A DNA stretch of 64,000 nucleotides, from positions 62,001-126,000 of the forward strand of contig JAEUSB010000048.1 in assembly GCA_016788865.1 (NCBI GenBank), written 5' to 3'. This stretch comes from Leptospirales bacterium (GTDB taxonomy: Bacteria; Spirochaetota; Leptospiria; Leptospirales; Leptonemataceae). Under the pieces are notes generated by a model. It made no database searches. It was given only the letters and a program-made list of their open reading frames with translations, and was not told the origin of the DNA. Shown in pieces: positions 60,582 through 64,000 of the stretch (within the stretch, counting starts at the first letter, position 1; the number at the start of each line of letters is the position of its first letter). Both the position numbers and the translations under genes were made by a program.

Positions 60582-61522
60582 ACGATGCCCGCCCTGCCCG
60601 CAAGCTGAGCGCGTTTCTTGAGGCTCAGAGCAAGCGCGTCCAGGGCCCTTTCTCTAGTCTTTGCGCTCATCCGGGGTTCGGGAAGCGCGCCATAAGGCGA
60701 GTTATCTTCTATCTCAAGAAGCTTCAGCGTACCGTCTGCTCGCCGGATCAAATCCACACGGGCAATGCCATTTGGCATATGGCGCGTAAACTGCAGGGCA
60801 AGCCTGCATTCATCTTCAAGCGGATTGCGTTCTTCGAGCTTGTCCCATCCGGAGGCAGTAAACTTGCTGGGGCAGCTGGTTGCATAAACGCATCTCCCGT
60901 CTATTACATAGACACCGACCTCAGATACGACATCTGGATAGAACGGCTGCACAATGCGTTCGCGGAAATGCTCATCCGCAAGGCCGTTGCGTTCAACGAC
61001 GACACAACCGCGCGAGCTGAATCCAAGTTTGGGTTTTGATAGATACTGATCCACCACTGGCAGTAGCTCGATATCTTCGGGGGAATCAACTGTGGGAATT
61101 ACTTCGTGCCCGGACTTGAATAAGGGCACCAGATAAAACTTTCCGTTGCGGTCTTTGTCTGCTTCCAGCCCGTTATAGATTGGCAGATTCAACTGCTCTG
61201 CGCGCGCATAGAAGTTCATTCTTTCTTGAAAGAAGTGCGCATCGTATTCTGCAGAATCCGGTGAAATGTTGCTTATGTAAATAACGTCAAAGTCTTGAGG
61301 TTGAACGGTACGGAGTTCTTCGAGACTGGTGACGACAGGTTCAAATCCTCTGACGGAGAGTGCCTCTGGTAGCAGCTCTGCATCTTCTCCGTAGTCATGA
61401 AAACTGCGAGACCCGGTGACCGGGTGACGATAGGTGACAATGGCAATCCGCAAATTCAAGTGTGAATCCTGCGCGGTCAATACGGAGGAAATCGCCGAAG
61501 GCTGTCTCTTGCGAAAGTCCAT
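60578..61522 (-). CDS. ATP-grasp domain protein
   Basis: 314 residues. The ATP-grasp pattern has an N-terminal pre-ATP domain (RIAIVTYRHPVTGSRSFHDYGED), DKDRNGKFYLVPLF as core entry, LSKPKLGFSSRGCVVVE as the lid/ATP Lys region, and NGIARVDLIRRADGTLKLLEIEDNSPYGAL, where Asp, Glu and Asn bind Mg2+. The group includes RimK-like and graspetide ligases that form amide or ester bonds between carboxylate and nucleophile. The ATG at 61522 overlaps the DUF4846 gene by 46 bases; a TTG at 61459 with AGGA before it (start NLRIAIVTY) may be the real start. It is coupled to the SET gene downstream. Confidence 0.8.
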   Translation of the reverse strand: MDFRKRQPSAISSVLTAQDSHLNLRIAIVTYRHPVTGSRSFHDYGEDAELLPEALSVRGFEPVVTSLEELRTVQPQDFDVIYISNISPDSAEYDAHFFQERMNFYARAEQLNLPIYNGLEADKDRNGKFYLVPLFKSGHEVIPTVDSPEDIELLPVVDQYLSKPKLGFSSRGCVVVERNGLADEHFRERIVQPFYPDVVSEVGVYVIDGRCVYATSCPSKFTASGWDKLEERNPLEDECRLALQFTRHMPNGIARVDLIRRADGTLKLLEIEDNSPYGALPEPRMSAKTRERALDALALSLKKRAQLAGRAGIV

Positions 61523-62316
61523 TCAGGCGTGACGAGCTCCCGGTCGATCCGGTCGGAATGATACCATTCTCCGCCCTGCGGATTCCGAAGCACATGCAGC
61601 TCCTGGGCGGGCATGTAGCTCTGGGCCAGAAGGAAAGCTGTCGTGCCGGACTTTTCGGCTTTGTCCACAACAATCACTGCGTGTCCGGGAGAACCGCTCT
61701 GCAGGAACAGGTCGCCAATCCTGAGCTCCCCAAACGACACTTTCTTGGTGTCACTCACAAGGGAAATGGTGCCAGAGTAAGTGTAGACAAACTCAAGGTA
61801 TCGAGACAGACTCTGATAGGAACCATCGGCCGGGCGGCTTTGTGTCCATCGAATCCGGTTTCCCTGGACCTGCGGCCTTTGACCGGATTGCCATTTAGAA
61901 AAAGGAAGAAGATCGCCTGACGTCGAATGGAACACGATTTGTTCCTTGTTTCCCCGATGGAAAAGGTACTCGGCGCGCAGGTGCATCAATGCATCTGCAC
62001 ATTGATGCAGATCTTTTTTCGAAATGGGCATGTCTACCACCGCAGCATGCGCTGTCTGATTCCGCTTCGGCTGGCCGTTGTACAGTAGCACCTCCGGCCG
62101 CCCCCGTTTTAGAGGTAGCCTTCGCAGCCATTCAGCAAAGCTTCCCTGTTCTGCGGGAACGCGGCGAAACCCACCTGGCGGTGCAAACCTGGTCTCTAAA
62201 GGTTCTGAGGAAGCTCCGGGCATCCAAGAGTACTGCGCGGGTTCGGCAGAGAGTGCAGTTGCAAAGGAGAGTATCAGCAGGAATGTCCTCATGGTATCTG
62301 CAGCAGTCGTATTCAT
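61477..62316 (-). CDS. DUF4846 family secreted protein
   Basis: 279 residues with a signal peptide (MRTFLLILSFATALSA in the N-terminal part). The family signature is visible as RFAPPGGFRRVPAEQGSFAEWLRRLPL, VLLYNGQPKRNQTAHAAVVDM, HQCADALMHLRAEYLF, and GDLFLQSGSPGHAVIVVD, where a GDxxLxxGxPGHAxxV pattern recalls NlpC/P60-like or amidase folds. A catalytic Cys is not evident. AAGGGG precedes the ATG at 62316. It heads a three-gene operon with the ATP-grasp and SET genes. Confidence 0.85.
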   Translation of the reverse strand: MNTTAADTMRTFLLILSFATALSAEPAQYSWMPGASSEPLETRFAPPGGFRRVPAEQGSFAEWLRRLPLKRGRPEVLLYNGQPKRNQTAHAAVVDMPISKKDLHQCADALMHLRAEYLFHRGNKEQIVFHSTSGDLLPFSKWQSGQRPQVQGNRIRWTQSRPADGSYQSLSRYLEFVYTYSGTISLVSDTKKVSFGELRIGDLFLQSGSPGHAVIVVDKAEKSGTTAFLLAQSYMPAQELHVLRNPQGGEWYHSDRIDRELVTPEWTFARDSLRRFPPY

Positions 62317-62507
62317 TAAGCCCCTTGGCCTGGCACAGCGGCGGATTGAGAGTTAGGTGCCCGCGCTGCTGCGCAATCGAAAAAGATTCCTCGCTTACTG
62401 GACCGTGACTCTGGTCGATTGGCTGAATAGTGTCTTGTAGATTCGAACCGTCCAATTTTCGTTGCCCTACGCGGATACTTTATCCATTCAATACCGGGTA
62501 ATTAGAT

Positions 62508-62699
62508 TTGAAGCCTTCAGTTTGCTCCCTGGTGCCTGGTTTGCCAATCATCTCTGCCAGTAATGCGCTTCAGCGCGCCACCATGTTTTTACTCCATCTG
62601 GTAAATGACGGCGGCCTTGATCAGCACAGGCAGCTCGTTGCACTGATTGTTGACGTAGAGTCAGGGGAAATTATTTCCATGCCCCTGCCCGTCGTCTGA
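62508..62699 (+). CDS. Possible small protein in the gap before the zinc/Tudor gene
   Basis: A 63-residue frame from TTG (MKPSVCSLVPGLPIISAS to IISMPLPVV). It has a Cys/Ser N-terminus and an acidic C-terminus with no motif, and no clear ribosome site. From 62317 to 62767 (451 bases) this is the only candidate; the rest is a divergent promoter region where I see nothing definite. Confidence 0.25.
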   Translation: MKPSVCSLVPGLPIISASNALQRATMFLLHLVNDGGLDQHRQLVALIVDVESGEIISMPLPVV

Positions 62700-62767
62700 G
62701 AGGTTCTGTCGCCATTCCTACCTGACGTTAGGCGCTTTTTAGACCGAAAACCAAGGGGAAAACAGAC

Positions 62768-63253
62768 ATGCCATGGTCACAATGCCCTCTGTGCGGAACT
62801 CTCTCGCAATTGCTGATCAGGCAGGATCTGGAAAGCTGGTATTCCACCCTCTTCCCGACGATTCCAGCTGGGGAAATCGTTCCCGCAAAGTGCTTCGACT
62901 GCTTTCCCGAAATTCGGGAAGGCGATTCTGTCGAGCTGCGGAATCAAAACGGAGAACGCAAAGCGGGTGCTTCCGAGGGGTATGTTATTAAGATACTCTC
63001 CGCGCCAGATGGCCTCCTCTACAAAATCCAGTTTGAAAATGGAGTGGAGTGTCTGGCACGGTTTCAGTTTCGGAAAACACGGCAGTATCATCCGCAGAAT
63101 GTCACGATTTTGAAAGATGGGACATTGCGGATTTCAACTTCCGGAATTGCACAGGACGGCGAGCGCTGGGACGGATTTGAGATCGTGACAAAGGAACATC
63201 CACACTACCAACTGTGGAAAACTATGGCCAGCAATGCAGAAAACAACGAGTGA
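62768..63253 (+). CDS. Zinc-binding, Tudor-like small protein
   Basis: 161 residues from ATG with AAGGGGA upstream. The N-terminus SQCPLCGTLSQLLI and a second CFDCF about 35 residues later form a CxxC-CxxC zinc site. Then IREGDSVELRNQNGERKAGASEGYVIKIL and LLYKIQFENGVECLARFQF look like a Tudor/Agenet-type barrel. A short strand region ends it. The neighbour downstream starts ten bases later. No function is known; the same barrel type is found at the end of the metallopeptidase-like protein 2.8 kb upstream. Confidence 0.6.
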   Translation: MPWSQCPLCGTLSQLLIRQDLESWYSTLFPTIPAGEIVPAKCFDCFPEIREGDSVELRNQNGERKAGASEGYVIKILSAPDGLLYKIQFENGVECLARFQFRKTRQYHPQNVTILKDGTLRISTSGIAQDGERWDGFEIVTKEHPHYQLWKTMASNAENNE

Positions 63254-63262
63254 GGCGTAAGT

Positions 63263-63565
63263 ATGAAAATCAACAACCTGACCATACCACCGGTTCTTGT
63301 CCGGGCCATCGAAAAGGAAGCATCGAGACAATCCGGATCCAGAGAACTGAAGAATGAACGGGATGCTTACGACAATCGCCTCGCGATTCCGGACATTGTC
63401 GACTTTACGCACATCGTTTGTTTTGGGACATCGGGGGACGGAGCGCCATTCTGCCTGGACTACCGCCAGGACAGCAGCAAACCATCCGTATTGTGGTGGG
63501 ACGACATCTACTGGCGGCGAATCGCGCCTGACGTTGATTCATTTCTTGAACTCTTTGCATCATAG
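63263..63565 (+). CDS. SMI1/KNR4 (SUKH) superfamily protein
   Basis: 100 residues. The stretch THIVCFGTSGDGAPFCLDYRQD followed by PSVLWWDDIYWRRIAPDVDSFLELF is the C-terminal half of the SUKH fold: the conserved G-D-G-x-P-F-C-L-D-Y and the W-x-x-x-A-P-d-F-x-x-F region. The N-terminal part is short, so it is a reduced member. SUKH proteins often serve as immunity proteins to contact-dependent toxins, or as protein-binding modules. No toxin gene is in sight. It follows the zinc/Tudor gene in an apparent operon. Confidence 0.75.
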   Translation: MKINNLTIPPVLVRAIEKEASRQSGSRELKNERDAYDNRLAIPDIVDFTHIVCFGTSGDGAPFCLDYRQDSSKPSVLWWDDIYWRRIAPDVDSFLELFAS

Positions 63566-63599
63566 AGTGATATCACAAATCTAATCTCATGAGGATTTC

Positions 63600-64000
63600 A
63601 TGAATTACAAAAACGTTTTCCTTCTAGTCGTTTGCTTCTTGCCGTATTGCAAACCATCCTCGCAAGAGATCGGCACAAATCTATGCAAGAGCCAATCGGC
63701 ATGGCTACAACAATTCAACTCCGCTTACCGGGAAAGTAAGAGCGGTCCCCCGATATCAATTCTAACTGCCCAGGAGCTGAAGTCCCATGACTCCTCACAG
63801 GAGGAAAACCAGAATCTTGTGCGAGATGCGTCTGGTAATTTTGTTGCGCTATCCCTGGACGAGGATTGCAGAATAGATAAGAATCCCGCAGTCACAATTC
63901 TTGCCCTTCTTGTTGATCAAAGCAATGCATTTCTCCAGTTAAAATTGGGGACCGGAGGTTCCAATCAAACGATTGGCTACACAGAATTCGTGAGGAAAGA
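63600..64000 (+). CDS. Putative lipoprotein, 3' end outside the window
   Basis: An open frame from ATG at 63600 runs off the window end, giving 133 residues. The N-terminus MNYKNVFLLVVCFLPYC is a lipoprotein signal with LPYC as lipobox. The visible mature part has two more Cys (NLCKSQSAW, DEDCRIDKN) and ends NQTIGYTEFVRK with no stop. No family recognised. It stands 34 bases after the SUKH gene and may share its transcript. Confidence 0.65.
   Translation, partial: MNYKNVFLLVVCFLPYCKPSSQEIGTNLCKSQSAWLQQFNSAYRESKSGPPISILTAQELKSHDSSQEENQNLVRDASGNFVALSLDEDCRIDKNPAVTILALLVDQSNAFLQLKLGTGGSNQTIGYTEFVRK

Overview
The window reads as a chromosomal segment of a spirochaete of the order Leptospirales, or a close relative. 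This is inferred from gene content, not from a marker gene. The reasons are several receptors with the 7TMR-DISM plan (extracellular jelly-roll domain plus seven membrane helices), many putative lipoproteins with loose lipoboxes, a GAF-rich class III adenylate cyclase, a FliM-like protein and frequent TTG/GTG starts. G+C looks close to one half by eye. No rRNA, tRNA, insertion sequence, CRISPR array or phage gene was seen.

Layout. 1-12.5 kb: end of a gene overlapping trpA; a beta-propeller lipoprotein; a spermidine-dehydrogenase-like flavoprotein paired with a membrane-anchored beta-propeller; a monooxygenase-fold protein coupled to a frameshifted membrane protein; a lone receiver; two lipoproteins, one RCC1-like; an SDR; a stand-alone glycogen-binding module; a divergent Nramp-fold transporter; and a CPBP protease. 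12.5-19.5 kb: a tight minus-strand operon with alkyl-DHAP-synthase-like flavoenzyme, glycerol-3-phosphate dehydrogenase, lipid kinase, Lon-type protease and a small protein, which suggests ether-lipid metabolism. 19.7-27.3 kb: Hsp20 with a good terminator, an ABC exporter (ATPase, FtsX-type permease, HlyD-type adaptor) coupled to a LOG-type protein, a Met/His-rich periplasmic protein and DAHP synthase.

27.3-42.7 kb is the most striking part. It holds a NarL-type regulator with its 7TMR-DISM kinase, a divergent receiver, and four overlapping genes for 7TMR-DISM receptors: a kinase-receiver-kinase hybrid, two kinases, and a 1,759-residue protein. In the last, the kinase core has lost its phospho-acceptor His (Glu in its place) and is followed by a second membrane domain, four GAF domains and an adenylate cyclase. 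Two near-identical palindromes with 7-6-7 geometry lie upstream of the two operons.

42.8-58.4 kb: ADP-ribosylglycohydrolase, EEP lipoprotein, membrane-bound AraC regulator, GMC oxidoreductase/hydrolase fusion, SRPBCC and hydrolase proteins, a STAS protein and its neighbour, an alcohol-dehydrogenase-like enzyme, a run of unrecognised coupled genes (one frameshifted), and a FliM-like protein. 58.6-64 kb: a secreted zinc-peptidase-like protein with a Tudor-like tail; a minus-strand operon of DUF4846, ATP-grasp and SET proteins; a zinc/Tudor-like protein; a SUKH-type protein; and a lipoprotein gene cut by the window end.
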